Shown: positions 23,947 to 33,381, counted from the stretch's first letter. The stretch: 38,814 nt of DNA from Megasphaera paucivorans (GCF_900103535.1 NZ_FNHQ01000024.1:1-38814); one strand, 5' to 3'. Made by a program: numbers and translations. Notes: generated by a model not told the origin, from the letters alone.

Positions 23947-24504
23947 ATGAGTCAAAATGATATACAAGAAAACAATCTGACATCAGAAACAAGCTACGTC
24001 AACGCGACGTTCCAAGCACTAAATAATCGGCATAGCATTATTTATTATTTTGTCATGCTATACAATGACTATATTTACGCTGATCATGATTATGGCAACG
24101 GCATGCCCATGACCATGATTGAAGTCCATACGCTAAGCTATATTGAAGACCATCCCGGTACGACAGTTACAACCTTATCAAAACATTGGCAAAAAACAAA
24201 AGGTGCTCTTTCCCAAATTGTCAGTCGTCTAGAAAAAGATGGCCTAGTCCGCAAAGATAAAAAAGAAGGTAATACAAAAACAGTTCTTCTCTACACAACC
24301 AAAACAGGCACAGAAATCAGCAAAGCTCATAAACTCTACGATACATTAGATATTGCTAAAACACTGGGAAAAATAGGGGAGACTTGTACCCCCGAAGAAA
24401 TTGACACATTTTTCAAAGTCATAAATTCTTACTACGGTGTCATTCTTAAAGATTTTGAAGAAAACAAGGTCACTAAACGCCAAGGCAGACGAAAAAATAA
24501 GTAA
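23947..24504 (+). CDS. MarR-family transcriptional regulator
   Basis: The protein has 185 residues, longer than most MarR proteins because of N- and C-terminal extensions. The winged helix is at about residues 57-115: TMIEVHTLSYIEDHPG, TVTTLSKHWQKTKGALSQIV, SRLEKDGLVRKDKKEG and a wing ending TVLLYTTKTG. The tail is rich in Lys/Arg. CAGGAG lies 7 bases before the ATG. It is divergent from the patB operon, with matching inverted repeats at both promoters, so it most likely regulates that operon and itself, possibly in response to sulfur amino acids (inference). Confidence 0.85.
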   Translation: MSQNDIQENNLTSETSYVNATFQALNNRHSIIYYFVMLYNDYIYADHDYGNGMPMTMIEVHTLSYIEDHPGTTVTTLSKHWQKTKGALSQIVSRLEKDGLVRKDKKEGNTKTVLLYTTKTGTEISKAHKLYDTLDIAKTLGKIGETCTPEEIDTFFKVINSYYGVILKDFEENKVTKRQGRRKNK

Positions 24505-24546
24505 GCGAATACTAAAAAAGGATACATACACAAAAATAAAATACTT

Positions 24547-24605
24547 AAAAATCAGGGCTGTTACATGAAGTGATTTTTTTACTTCATGTAACAGCCCTGA
24601 TTTTT
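24547..24605. terminator. Long perfect bidirectional terminator
   Basis: Perfect 25-bp arms (24547-24571 and 24581-24605) begin AAAAATCAGGGCTG and end CAGCCCTGATTTTT, with a 9-base loop. They lie between the convergent marR and 2-hydroxyacid dehydrogenase genes and carry A/T tracts on both sides. Confidence 0.85.
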
Positions 24606-24652
24606 TACGCTTATAATTTAATCCATATTCCTATGTTAATTAACATAAATTT

Positions 24653-25597
24653 TTACTGTAGTTTATTTCCTAAATTAGTCCATGTCGATTCTTTGTTTTT
24701 AAATCTAACAATTTCATCTACAGCCCCCGTTCCCATACGGATAAGGGCATCGCTGGTATTGGCTCCATTATGCGGCGTACCTACAAAGTTAAAAGATAAA
24801 AACAGTGCATGATCTTTCGGTACGGGTTCTTCAACAAATGCATCAATCGCTGCTCCAAAAATTTGTTTATTATCTAGGGCCGTTGCTAACGCTTCTTCAT
24901 TTACAATCCCTCCACGAGAAGCATTAATAAGAACCGCATTGGGTTTAAACATACTAAATTCTCTCGTATTTACCATATTTCGAGTTTGATCATTTAAAGG
25001 AACGGAAATCGAAATAACGTCACATGTTTTATAAATATCTTCAAGATTTTCGGTGTAGTTAAACCCTATTGCTTCTGTTTTTTCCCGGCCTAAAAAAGGA
25101 TCATATGCTAATACTTCCATATCAAATCCTGCCTGTAACCGCTTACCGACAATAACACCTATATGTCCAATACCAATAAGTCCTATCCTTTTACCGGAAA
25201 TTTCATGACCGCTGAGAAACATTGGCTGATTTTTTTCCAATCCTTTTATACAAGCTAAATGGCTGGCTGTAATCTTGCGTGCACAATCAAGAATAAGACC
25301 AATAATAAGTTCCGCAACAGAGTTTGAATTTGCTGTCGGCGTATTGGTTACAACAATACCTTTCGATTTTGCATAGGAAATATCAATATTATCTACACCA
25401 ACACCATGCTTAGCAATAATTTTCAACTTTGGCATATGATCTATAATTTCTGGAGTCATTTTATACGTACGAACAATTACGGCTTCTGCCTCCGCAAAAT
25501 TTTTAATTTCCGGGTCATCCCAGGTTACCACTTCCAACTGTTCCTTGGCATAGGCCAAGGCATCTTCGGAAATTGGGTCAAAAATATAAGTCTTCAT
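24653..25597 (-). CDS. NAD-dependent D-2-hydroxyacid dehydrogenase (phosphoglycerate dehydrogenase-like)
   Basis: The protein has 314 residues. The catalytic triad of the family is complete: Arg228 in LINASRGGIVNEEAL, Glu257 in DAFVEEPVP and His276 in GTPHNGANT. The nucleotide-binding motif is GLIGIGHIG (about 139-147) followed by YDPF. AKHGVGVDNIDI is also typical. It has no ACT regulatory domain, so it is not a dedicated serine-biosynthesis SerA. It reduces or oxidises a 2-hydroxy/2-oxo acid. As last gene of the module with an ACS-type importer and a DRE-TIM aldolase, it probably oxidises an imported hydroxy acid, or reduces a cleavage product (inference). Confidence 0.88.
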   Translation of the reverse strand: MKTYIFDPISEDALAYAKEQLEVVTWDDPEIKNFAEAEAVIVRTYKMTPEIIDHMPKLKIIAKHGVGVDNIDISYAKSKGIVVTNTPTANSNSVAELIIGLILDCARKITASHLACIKGLEKNQPMFLSGHEISGKRIGLIGIGHIGVIVGKRLQAGFDMEVLAYDPFLGREKTEAIGFNYTENLEDIYKTCDVISISVPLNDQTRNMVNTREFSMFKPNAVLINASRGGIVNEEALATALDNKQIFGAAIDAFVEEPVPKDHALFLSFNFVGTPHNGANTSDALIRMGTGAVDEIVRFKNKESTWTNLGNKLQ

Positions 25598-25634
25598 GAA
25601 CTATAGCCTCCTAGTTTTCATCTTCGAACTTAAC

Positions 25635-26960
25635 TTATTTCTGAATCGGTTCAATCATAGTAATTAACAATACAAATGTAATCAAAGAAATTATTGCTAA
25701 GAATACAAATACCGAATTCCAGCTAAAGGTATCCAATATAACGCCAACTACAAAAGGCGCAAACGCTCCTCCTAAAGAACCTGCTGTATTTACTATTGAA
25801 GCTGCAAATGGACATTTTTCTTTTGTAGTAATACCCATGGGATAAGCTAAAAACATAGAATACCCTAAATTCAAAAATATACCTGCTACAAGCAATAGCA
25901 ACCCCAGCGCAGTAGGATCAGCTGGTGCATATAATAAGGAGATCATAAGAAATACCGTACTGGCTGCCGTAATAAGCATTGTTGGTTTACGGCGGCTTTG
26001 AAACAGTTTATCTGAAATAATACCGCCAAGTAAATTGCCAATAACAGCTCCGACCCATGGAGCCGACGCTACAAGACCTACTTTAATAATAGAAAAATGC
26101 TTTACATGAACAAGATATGTAGGAATCCAAGTCATAATAGTATAGGTAATCCCTACCAGGAAAAAATACCCAAGCGCATCTGCCCATACATTCCATGACT
26201 TAAGAACGTCTTTATTAGTGGCCAACGGATCAATAACACGAGTACGAATCAGCGCATCAAGCGCACGATTTTGTTTAGCAGGTTGTATACTGTTATTTTT
26301 TGTTCCTTCCTTAACAGAAACTGCGGAAGTATTAATATAGTTAACCTCTGCTGCATTAATAAATTTACTATTTTCTGGACTATTACTAACAAAAATATAC
26401 CATAACACCGCTAAAAAAATGCCCGGAATCGCAAATACATAAAATACTTCACGCCAACCATATGTCATGATAATCCAAGCACAAAGGGGTGGTACAAATG
26501 CCGGAGCAAATTTGATAGACGCCATAAACACGCCTGTAGCAATACCTTTCTCTTGTTTCGGAAACCATTTATTAATAGTAGAAAGACATCCAATATTGAT
26601 TGGCCCTTCAGAAAAACCAAGCAAGGCCCTTGCCGCTTTTAAATGCGCTCCCGAATTTGCCAACCCCATAATTAGCGTAGCTGCAGAAGTAAGAACAACT
26701 GCCAATGAAAATAGTTTTTTAACACCATATTTTCCATATAAATGTCCTGACGGGACTTGTACCACTGCATAAGCAATATAAAAGAAACTAGCCATAGCGC
26801 CTATATCCGTATTGGTTAGATTAAAAGATTCCTTCAAATATGGCACAACCATACCAATATTAGAACGATCTGCACCCGCAACCATGTAAATTAAAAATAT
26901 TAACGCTAAAACAAACCAACGAACTTTTGTCTTTTTCATATTCAAAGACTTTGCAATCAT
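25635..26960 (-). CDS. MFS transporter, anion:cation symporter (ACS) family
   Basis: The protein has 441 residues and twelve membrane segments. The ACS signature AGADRSNIGMVVPYLKESF is in TM1-2, followed by GHLYGKYGVKK and GFSEGPINIGCLSTINKWFP. The family carries organic anions such as hexuronates, aldarates, tartrate and phthalate. It is a clear paralogue of the MFS at 34379-35737 (shared GWREVFYVFAIPG / GWRPIFYICAVPG and VASAPWVGAVIGNLLGG / VASAPWIGAVIGNLLGG). AAGGAG lies 8 bases before the ATG. It is the middle gene of module 1. Confidence 0.9.
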   Translation of the reverse strand: MIAKSLNMKKTKVRWFVLALIFLIYMVAGADRSNIGMVVPYLKESFNLTNTDIGAMASFFYIAYAVVQVPSGHLYGKYGVKKLFSLAVVLTSAATLIMGLANSGAHLKAARALLGFSEGPINIGCLSTINKWFPKQEKGIATGVFMASIKFAPAFVPPLCAWIIMTYGWREVFYVFAIPGIFLAVLWYIFVSNSPENSKFINAAEVNYINTSAVSVKEGTKNNSIQPAKQNRALDALIRTRVIDPLATNKDVLKSWNVWADALGYFFLVGITYTIMTWIPTYLVHVKHFSIIKVGLVASAPWVGAVIGNLLGGIISDKLFQSRRKPTMLITAASTVFLMISLLYAPADPTALGLLLLVAGIFLNLGYSMFLAYPMGITTKEKCPFAASIVNTAGSLGGAFAPFVVGVILDTFSWNSVFVFLAIISLITFVLLITMIEPIQK

Positions 26961-26972
26961 TATATATTCTCC

Positions 26973-27965
26973 TTATCTTAACGTATTTGCAATTTCTTCC
27001 ATCAAATCTTTTGATGGATTTTTTTGATTCTTAGCCGACACTTCTACGATTAGTTTATATAAATCAACACCTTTTTCCATCGCAACTTTTTTAAAAATCG
27101 GTAAAAAGCTAGAATGGCAGCCGGAATATCCCAGAATCAAATCAATCGGTGAAATAGGATTATGATATCCTTCCTTTTCCATAGCAGGCATCAATTCCTG
27201 ATCAATGAAATGTAACAAGGTATACAAATCATATTCTTGTACTTTTCCTTCCCGGCGGAACATGGCAATCGCACCTTCTGTCGTAATATTTCCTGCACTG
27301 CGGGCCATTCCCATAAGTCCACAATCAATAAAATCAGCCCCACTGCCTTCTGCTGCAAGCGCATTTGCCATTGCCAGTCCTAAATTGCTATGACCATGAA
27401 ATCCTACCGGTATCGTCACTGCTTCTTTAAGTTTTTTCGTATATTCTGCGGCCTGTGCTGGAAACATATATCCGGCAGAATCCATTATCGTTATCGCTTG
27501 TACCCCAAATGATTCCAACATAGCCGCTTCTGCTGCAAGTTCTTCCGGTGTACATACATACGCCTTCATTATGCTGTACTTTGCTTCCAATCCAGCTTCA
27601 CGTACTAGTTTGACTGCGCGTTCCGCATTTTTTCCATCACCCGCATTAGCGCCAATACGTAAAAAACTAAGTTTTTTAGATGCGGCCAGCATGATTAATT
27701 CTTTATCTGCATTGGCCGCTGCTTGAAACATACCAATACTTGCTTTATCGACAAAAGGTTGTATCACTTCTAAATATTCTTCATCTGTTACCGGAGACTT
27801 TTTACCGCCTGCTTTCATGCTTCCCAATCCAGTACAATGCCCCATTTCAATAATAGAAATATTACTTTGGATCAGACCTTTGATCATCAATGTTGTTAGT
27901 TCTTTAGAAAAACCTGCCCCTACAATATTTGCTCCATCACGAAGTGTACAATCCATTATATCCAT
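26973..27965 (-). CDS. DRE-TIM aldolase (HMGL-like; 4-hydroxy-2-oxovalerate aldolase-like)
   Basis: The protein has 330 residues and begins MDIMDCTLRDGANIVG, the DRE-TIM metallolyase motif (Arg9, Asp10). The two metal histidines are in VGFHGHSNLGLAMAN (His190/His192). DFIDCGLMGMARSAGNITTE is the typical C-terminal barrel block. MhpE/DmpG-type relatives cleave 4-hydroxy-2-oxo acids to pyruvate plus an aldehyde. No acylating aldehyde dehydrogenase partner (MhpF/DmpF) is encoded nearby, so the natural product aldehyde is probably handled otherwise. AGGAGG 7 bases upstream sets the start at 27965, not at an upstream ATG. It is the first gene of module 1, divergent from lysR. Confidence 0.87.
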   Translation of the reverse strand: MDIMDCTLRDGANIVGAGFSKELTTLMIKGLIQSNISIIEMGHCTGLGSMKAGGKKSPVTDEEYLEVIQPFVDKASIGMFQAAANADKELIMLAASKKLSFLRIGANAGDGKNAERAVKLVREAGLEAKYSIMKAYVCTPEELAAEAAMLESFGVQAITIMDSAGYMFPAQAAEYTKKLKEAVTIPVGFHGHSNLGLAMANALAAEGSGADFIDCGLMGMARSAGNITTEGAIAMFRREGKVQEYDLYTLLHFIDQELMPAMEKEGYHNPISPIDLILGYSGCHSSFLPIFKKVAMEKGVDLYKLIVEVSAKNQKNPSKDLMEEIANTLR

Positions 27966-28061
27966 GTTTTTTCCTCCTAATATATATAACTTTATCAGAT
28001 ACGTATCTTCAGTTAGTATCATATCACCCTACGAATTAAAATAAAAACAAATTAATTTTAT

Positions 28062-28090
28062 TGTAAATATTAATTATATTAATATTTACA
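28062..28090. promoter_or_regulatory. 29-bp palindromic operator between lysR and the aldolase module
   Basis: Perfect 12-bp arms TGTAAATATTAA (28062-28073) and TTAATATTTACA (28079-28090) have a 5-base centre. The central part fits the LysR T-N11-A pattern. It lies 47 bp before the lysR start and about 97 bp from the aldolase start, a classic site for a LysR protein. Confidence 0.65.
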
Positions 28091-28137
28091 GTATTGCATA
28101 GAATACGTTATTATATAAATAGATGGAAGGTGATTTT

Positions 28138-29109
28138 ATGAATACTGAACTAATTGAAACCTTTATAACTGTAGCAAATTCGAACAATATTACAAAAAGT
28201 GCGGCGCTTCTCCATGTCTCACAAGCAACGGTCAGTCACCGGATCAAACAATTAGAAACAAAAATGGGCGTTTCTCTTTTAGTGAGACATAAAGGTTCTA
28301 AACAGACAGAACTTACATTGGCCGGGAAAAACTTTCTTCCGTTAGCGCAAACCTGGTTAAACCTAAGTCACGAAATCGACGCTTTTCAATCACGTCCCCA
28401 AGCCATGGAATTAACGATAGGCTTAGTTAACAGCGCTAACAATTATCTATTTCCTGAATTCTATACTCAATTAAAAAAAGACGTTCTTGACTGGCACCTT
28501 ACGATTAAAACCATGCATACACCTGAAATATATGAACAGGTCAGGCTGAATATGATTGATATAGGATTTCCTTTAGCCGAACAGGTTATCCCCGGAATTA
28601 ATGTCAAAAAAGTTCATACGGAAAAATTAATGATCGTAAGCAAGAATCAAATTAAGGACAAAGCCACCCTCATGCCTATTGACCTTGATACCAATAACCA
28701 AATTTATATTAACTGGGGCCCTGATTATCGTCATTGGCATAATCGTTTTTTCCCTCCCAGTGGAACTCCTAAATTCTCTATTGACATGATAAAAGTCGCC
28801 TTAGATCTCCTTGACGAAAAAAGTTGGTTTTTTGCACCGTACAGCATTTGTCAACATTTACAATATAATCATAACTGTTATATATCTAAATTAGCACTCG
28901 ATACACCCTCACGTAACTTATACATGATAACCAGCCGCCTCACGGAGCAAACTAAACGCCGGCAAATTGTCTTATTTAAGCATAAAATCTTGCAATACAT
29001 CAGAAAACGCGAGGACTACATTCAAACAATGCTGGATAATTGTTCTCCCTATGGTACAAAAAAACATTCCTATGCAGCTTATATTCATGAATTTGAACCT
29101 TCAGAGTAG
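28138..29109 (+). CDS. LysR-family transcriptional regulator
   Basis: The protein has 323 residues. The N-terminal helix-turn-helix is LIETFITVANSNNITKSAAL and LHVSQATVSHRIKQLETKMG, followed by an effector domain from about residue 90. GGAAGG upstream makes the ATG at 28138 the start. It is divergent from module 1 with a palindrome between, so it should control that module in response to the imported acid. The effector domain resembles that of the broken LysR at 36940-37819 (shared YLFPEFY/YIFPPLF, PEIYEQVR/AELYPLVE and INWGPDYRHWHN/IPWTPNFKSWHD). The two probably sense related compounds. Confidence 0.92.
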   Translation: MNTELIETFITVANSNNITKSAALLHVSQATVSHRIKQLETKMGVSLLVRHKGSKQTELTLAGKNFLPLAQTWLNLSHEIDAFQSRPQAMELTIGLVNSANNYLFPEFYTQLKKDVLDWHLTIKTMHTPEIYEQVRLNMIDIGFPLAEQVIPGINVKKVHTEKLMIVSKNQIKDKATLMPIDLDTNNQIYINWGPDYRHWHNRFFPPSGTPKFSIDMIKVALDLLDEKSWFFAPYSICQHLQYNHNCYISKLALDTPSRNLYMITSRLTEQTKRRQIVLFKHKILQYIRKREDYIQTMLDNCSPYGTKKHSYAAYIHEFEPSE

Positions 29110-29224
29110 CATTCCACGAAATAATACATACAATTTTTACCTATAATAAAATTATTTAATATTTCCATATTTTAAACTATCCTGTATCTCATAAATATAT
29201 TTTATTGTATAGCAATAAAATATT

Positions 29225-29266
29225 AAAAACAGGGTTTCCTAATTAACTTTAGGAAACCCTGTTTTT
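29225..29266. terminator. Bidirectional terminator between lysR and module 2
   Basis: Perfect 18-bp arms AAAAACAGGGTTTCCTAA (29225-29242) and TTAGGAAACCCTGTTTTT (29249-29266) with a 6-base loop lie between the convergent lysR and dehydrogenase genes. Confidence 0.85.
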
Positions 29267-29287
29267 AGCAAATAAATATTTTTTATA

Positions 29288-30178
29288 TCATTTTAAATGA
29301 AGATTATTATGATCCCACAATATTGCTATATCTTTCCATTGTTCCGGTCGCTTTTCCTGAAAATGATCTCTTGCGTTTATATCCCGAAACCACTCCAGCC
29401 TCTTTGTCGTGGCTTGCGTCATAATAGGAGCTACGCCAATATCTTCAAGCATTTTTGTAACATCTCCCATTTCATGAACCTGTCTATCCGCATGCCAAGC
29501 GCTCGCTACGACAAGGTAATTATTATTAAATTCAAACGCTTTGCCATCAAGAGTATTGCCTATGGAGTCAATAACAAGTTTATCCACTCCGAGAATATTA
29601 GCCGCTTCCAACATTTCTGCTCCAAGAGCCGCAATCCCTTTCATATAAATACTGCGTACAAATTTAACGGCAATAGCATCTCCCGGATTTTTTGTAATTT
29701 CTTTAATATTCATGCCATATGGTGTAAGTGCTTCAATCATGGCTGCACAGTTTGTTCCTGATATTAGGATAGGTACTTTGTAGTGGGATTGACTAAGACT
29801 CGCCATGAGGGCTGCATCAATAAAACTGCCGCCGGTTGGCGCTATCAACCTGTTTTCTTCTTTTTTTACACTAGGCAGGCTGGTTGATGCATCTACAAAT
29901 ATCTTACCTGACCGCATTTGTCCTATAATGCTTTTTGCTGCATCTAAAGCAAACGCACCGGGTACAACAGCAATAATAATATCACACATATCAACAACAT
30001 CGCTATCAGATTCCAGTAAAGTAACCTTTGCCTTTTCCGCCCTTTCTTTTACAAATTTTCCTTTTTCCGCATGATGTTGCAGAGCATCATATGCATATAC
30101 TTCAGTAAGCCCTTGTGATACAAGACCAGAACTGATTTCATAACCAACTTCACCAAAGCCGATAAAACCTAATTTCAT
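29288..30178 (-). CDS. Beta-hydroxyacid dehydrogenase-like oxidoreductase with DUF1932 C-terminal domain
   Basis: The protein has 296 residues. An N-terminal 6-phosphogluconate-dehydrogenase-type Rossmann domain (MKLGFIGFGEVGYEIS; DIIIAVVPGAFALDAAK; FVDASTSLPS) is followed by a helical DUF1932-type domain (AVKFVRSIYMKGIAALGAEM, with the likely catalytic Lys). Relatives oxidise 3-hydroxy or 2-hydroxy sugar acids; the exact substrate is unknown. A GAGAGGCGG tract places the start at 30178 rather than at the TTG at 30202. It is the last gene of module 2, 39 bp after rraA copy A. A decayed copy of its 5' end lies behind rraA copy B. Confidence 0.82.
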   Translation of the reverse strand: MKLGFIGFGEVGYEISSGLVSQGLTEVYAYDALQHHAEKGKFVKERAEKAKVTLLESDSDVVDMCDIIIAVVPGAFALDAAKSIIGQMRSGKIFVDASTSLPSVKKEENRLIAPTGGSFIDAALMASLSQSHYKVPILISGTNCAAMIEALTPYGMNIKEITKNPGDAIAVKFVRSIYMKGIAALGAEMLEAANILGVDKLVIDSIGNTLDGKAFEFNNNYLVVASAWHADRQVHEMGDVTKMLEDIGVAPIMTQATTKRLEWFRDINARDHFQEKRPEQWKDIAILWDHNNLHLK

Positions 30179-30924
30179 TTTTTCTTCCGCCTCTCTAATC
30201 AATCTTATACTGACACATTAAATAATTTCACAACCGATTTCTTCAAGTTTTTCATCAACCCATGGACGCACATAAGAACATTCATTCACAATTTTATCCA
30301 TAATACCTGCTTCTTTTTCCATGACCTGCTTTGTTTTGGCCGCTAATTCTTCTGCTTCTTCTGGCTTTATAACAATAATGCCATCGCCATCTCCTACAAT
30401 AATGTCGCCCGGGCAAATCACTTTACCACCAAATGAAATTACCGTATTAATTTCTCCGGGACCATTTTTATATGGCCCATTGGGAATAGCCCCTTTTGCA
30501 TATACAGGAAAATCCATTGCTGCAATTTCATCATAATCGCGGATAACTCCATCGAGAATAACCCCGGCAAGTCCACGTTTATGACAATACGTAATCATAA
30601 GTTCTCCGAAAATAGCACGAGTTACATCCCCGCCGGCATCAATGACGATAACATCCCCAGGCTGTGCCATATCCATTGCTTTGTGAAACATAAGATTGTC
30701 GCCTTCCGGAACTTTTACGGTAAACGCGGTCCCTAAAAGCGGTGTCTTATTCATAGGAACAATATCCGAACGAACCGCTGCCGTCCGATTCATGCAATCA
30801 TCAATATTAGCTACAGGCATCCCCTTAAATAACTCGACAACCTTACGATCTGGTCTTTTAAAATCCTTAATAATTTTGCATCCAACATTTCCCATTATAC
30901 TGCGCCTCCTAATAAGTTAAATAT
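30149..30924. repeat. Direct repeat copy A (rraA plus 5' end of the DUF1932 gene)
   Basis: This segment aligns without any gap to 33579-34354 at a constant offset of 3430. By eye there are about 12 substitutions in the 678-bp rraA coding region, about 6 in the 40 bp covering the dehydrogenase start, and an abrupt loss of similarity at both ends. Confidence 0.9.
30218..30895 (-). CDS. RraA/HMG-aldolase-family protein, copy A
   Basis: The protein has 225 residues and belongs to the family of 4-hydroxy-4-methyl-2-oxoglutarate (HMG) aldolase/oxaloacetate decarboxylase and RraA-like proteins. The metal and substrate residues are present in FGELMITYCHKRGLAGVILD and DGVIRDYDEI (Arg and Asp). Family blocks PGDVIVIDAGGDVTRA and PGDIIVGDGDGIIVIKPEEA are also visible. 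Class II enzymes of this type make pyruvate from HMG or oxaloacetate. AGGAGG precedes the ATG. It is 21 bp after the amidohydrolase gene. It is nearly identical to copy B (one amino-acid change, Val in place of Ile in GDII(V/I)GDG), and the identity extends outside the gene. Confidence 0.9.
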   Translation of the reverse strand: MGNVGCKIIKDFKRPDRKVVELFKGMPVANIDDCMNRTAAVRSDIVPMNKTPLLGTAFTVKVPEGDNLMFHKAMDMAQPGDVIVIDAGGDVTRAIFGELMITYCHKRGLAGVILDGVIRDYDEIAAMDFPVYAKGAIPNGPYKNGPGEINTVISFGGKVICPGDIIVGDGDGIIVIKPEEAEELAAKTKQVMEKEAGIMDKIVNECSYVRPWVDEKLEEIGCEII

Positions 30925-32050
30925 TTTCATTTAAATACAGTATTTTTCCATTTAAAATTGTTGCCTCAGGTGATAAATAAATATCTCCTTTTTTTTCTTT
31001 CCCACACGCATCTGCGAAACTGTGTAATGTGGATTTGATTTCACAAATACAAACATCTGCTTGCGCACCTTCTTTTAATGTCCCAATGATATTTTCCATC
31101 CCCATTAAACGTGCCGGAATCTCTGTAACACTTTGAATAACACTATTTAACGGCACTCCAAGACTTAAATATTTTGACATTACAAATGGTAAATTTTTTA
31201 CCATGGACACTCCTGGAGTATTAAAACTTACACTTGTTAAATCAGTACTAATAATATCTGGAAAAAACTTTTCCGCCAAAGCCGATTGTGCTACATCATA
31301 GCTAAAATTTAAACGCCCATTCGCAGCATCAAAAATAATTCCCTTTTTCTTGGCTTCCCAAAATTCTTTTTTAACTACAGAGTTACTATTAATAATAGTA
31401 TTACCATTTCCTTGAAAAACATGGCAATAAATATCTCCCTTGCGTAACATAGATACAAGTTTTTCTGTTGCAATAGGTGGATTTGTTGTGTGAACACATA
31501 CAGGTACTTTAAGTTTTTCCGCAATATTTAACGTTTTTTGCAGCGGTTCAATGCCAAAATCGCCTACAGTGTTTTTACTAAATCTAATCTTAATTCCAAT
31601 TATATTATTTTTGTATTTGCAAATTATATTAGCTAATTGATTTTCATTAAAAATATTGGGATCTAAACATTCTTCTATGTTTCCCCCAGGTTGACCTATA
31701 GGATATATATTTACAAATGACTTAATTCTCATTGTTTTGGAAACAATTTCATTACAATAAAAATCCTCAAAATTAATATACCCTGCCGTGCCTTGATCTA
31801 CTACGGTAGTTACTCCGTAAGGAAATAATAAATCTGGATTCACTGCTAATGTACTTGCTTGATACACGTGCGTATGAAAATCAATAAATCCCGGAAATAC
31901 ATATTTTCCGCTGGCATCTATTTTATATATTGCATCTATATTAACTTTATAAGGTACAATGTATCCATCTTTAATAGCTATTGTCTTTTTCTCTTCGATT
32001 TTTTCATATGGATCTATAACAAACCCATTTTCAATAACTAAGTCATACAT
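30917..32050 (-). CDS. Amidohydrolase/dihydroorotase-like metallohydrolase
   Basis: The protein has 377 residues. The layout is of the amidohydrolase superfamily: an N-terminal beta-sandwich (MYDLVIENGFVIDPYEK), HxH in GFIDFHTHVYQ (His59/His61), a probable carbamylated lysine in IIGIKIRFSKN, further metal histidines in CVHTTNPP and IYCHVFQG, the active Asp in IISTDLTS, and a C-terminal GTLKEGAQADVCICE. It resembles the group annotated as EF_0837-like probable amidohydrolases, whose substrates are unknown. GGAG at about 8 bases sets the start at 32050, 30 bp after the MFS stop. It probably opens an amide or lactam to release the acid handled by the rest of module 2 (inference). Confidence 0.87.
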   Translation of the reverse strand: MYDLVIENGFVIDPYEKIEEKKTIAIKDGYIVPYKVNIDAIYKIDASGKYVFPGFIDFHTHVYQASTLAVNPDLLFPYGVTTVVDQGTAGYINFEDFYCNEIVSKTMRIKSFVNIYPIGQPGGNIEECLDPNIFNENQLANIICKYKNNIIGIKIRFSKNTVGDFGIEPLQKTLNIAEKLKVPVCVHTTNPPIATEKLVSMLRKGDIYCHVFQGNGNTIINSNSVVKKEFWEAKKKGIIFDAANGRLNFSYDVAQSALAEKFFPDIISTDLTSVSFNTPGVSMVKNLPFVMSKYLSLGVPLNSVIQSVTEIPARLMGMENIIGTLKEGAQADVCICEIKSTLHSFADACGKEKKGDIYLSPEATILNGKILYLNENI

Positions 32051-32079
32051 AGTTTCATCTCCATTAATCACACTGACAC

Positions 32080-33381
32080 TCACACTGACACATCAATTTC
32101 TTCTTTCTTAAACTTTACAAAAAATGCACAAATAACACCTATCAAACATATTGTCCCCGCTAAAACAAATCCTGCATTATATCCATAATTTGTTACCATA
32201 ATGCCCGTAATAGTTGGTGCCAACATAGCTGCCGTTTGCCCAAGGAAATGCATAATTCCGCCAAAAGCTCCGGTTCTAGTCGGATCAATATCAATTAAAT
32301 TACTCCAATAAATAGAATTCGAAGCTAAAGCCGCGGTATTTCCAAGTGCCATAAACGTTAAAGCTCCCGTCATGCTATTAACAGTCGGAATTAATATAAA
32401 ACAAACTCCCGATAATAAAAGAGATGCCATTGCAACGCTATTTCTAGCAATTCTGAGGTTTTTAGTTTTTTTAAAAATAAGATCTGCAATTTTACCACCA
32501 AAAGGGGTAGAAAAAATAGGTCCTAACCATGGAATCATTCCTAAATACCATAAGGATTTCAAGCTCATGCCATAAACATCCTGTAAATATTTAGGTGTCC
32601 ATGTTAAAAGCATAAAAATGATATAACTAATTGCAAAAAATCCTACTGTATTAAATAAATAGGATGAATTTTTAAAAAAATCATACCAATGAAAATTTTT
32701 AGCTTCTTGGGCCGTTGCTACTACTTTAGATGTTTCACCTTGTCTAATTTCTGCCAATTCCTCTTTAGATACTCTTGGGTTTTCTTCTGGTAAGTTTGTA
32801 AAAATACGTGAAAAAACAAGTACCCAAATAAGTCCCAAAAATCCTAACATCAAAAACGATATTTTCCAATTAAACATAGAAATCAAAAATACGGCAATGG
32901 GTGCTGTAATTACGGAACCAAGCGGAGTTCCTATTAACGTGATGGAGGCTGTAAACGTTCTTTCCTTTGGTGCTACCCAATTAGCAAGAGTACGACTCAT
33001 TGACACGAAAGATGGCCCTTCCGCAAAGCCAAACAACGCACGAACTACAAAAAAACCAGCCATGGCTGAACCGCCAAATATTGCAATACCTAAATTACCC
33101 GCATAAGCAGTTAATGCAACAAAAATTGACCAAATAGTCACAAATGTTAACCAAACAAAACGCGGCCCTTTTTTATCTGCTAATACTCCACCAAACAATC
33201 CCCCAAAAATATATCCATAACCAAAAAATCCTTGAATACTTCCCCATTGAGCCGGGGTAAATCCAAACTCTTCTATAATATCCTGCTGCGCATAAGCTAA
33301 AGCGCCCCGATCAATATAATTGATCGTCATAATAAGTAATACCATAAAAATAACCCAATAACGATATTTAGTTGTTCTCAT
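32080..33381 (-). CDS. MFS transporter, anion:cation symporter (ACS) family
   Basis: The protein has 433 residues and twelve membrane segments. The ACS pattern is INYIDRGALAYAQQDIIEEF in TM1, GGVLADKKGPRFVW in loop 2-3, and GFAEGPSFVSMSRTLANWVA. It is more distant from the other two MFS proteins of the region than they are from each other, so its substrate is likely different. AAAGGAGG precedes the ATG. It is the first gene of module 2, directly behind direct repeat copy B. Confidence 0.9.
   Translation of the reverse strand: MRTTKYRYWVIFMVLLIMTINYIDRGALAYAQQDIIEEFGFTPAQWGSIQGFFGYGYIFGGLFGGVLADKKGPRFVWLTFVTIWSIFVALTAYAGNLGIAIFGGSAMAGFFVVRALFGFAEGPSFVSMSRTLANWVAPKERTFTASITLIGTPLGSVITAPIAVFLISMFNWKISFLMLGFLGLIWVLVFSRIFTNLPEENPRVSKEELAEIRQGETSKVVATAQEAKNFHWYDFFKNSSYLFNTVGFFAISYIIFMLLTWTPKYLQDVYGMSLKSLWYLGMIPWLGPIFSTPFGGKIADLIFKKTKNLRIARNSVAMASLLLSGVCFILIPTVNSMTGALTFMALGNTAALASNSIYWSNLIDIDPTRTGAFGGIMHFLGQTAAMLAPTITGIMVTNYGYNAGFVLAGTICLIGVICAFFVKFKKEEIDVSV

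Noticed and set aside
24653-25597. SerA phosphoglycerate dehydrogenase for serine synthesis
   Set aside because: It is only 314 residues with no ACT domain and is placed in a catabolic module with a transporter and aldolase.
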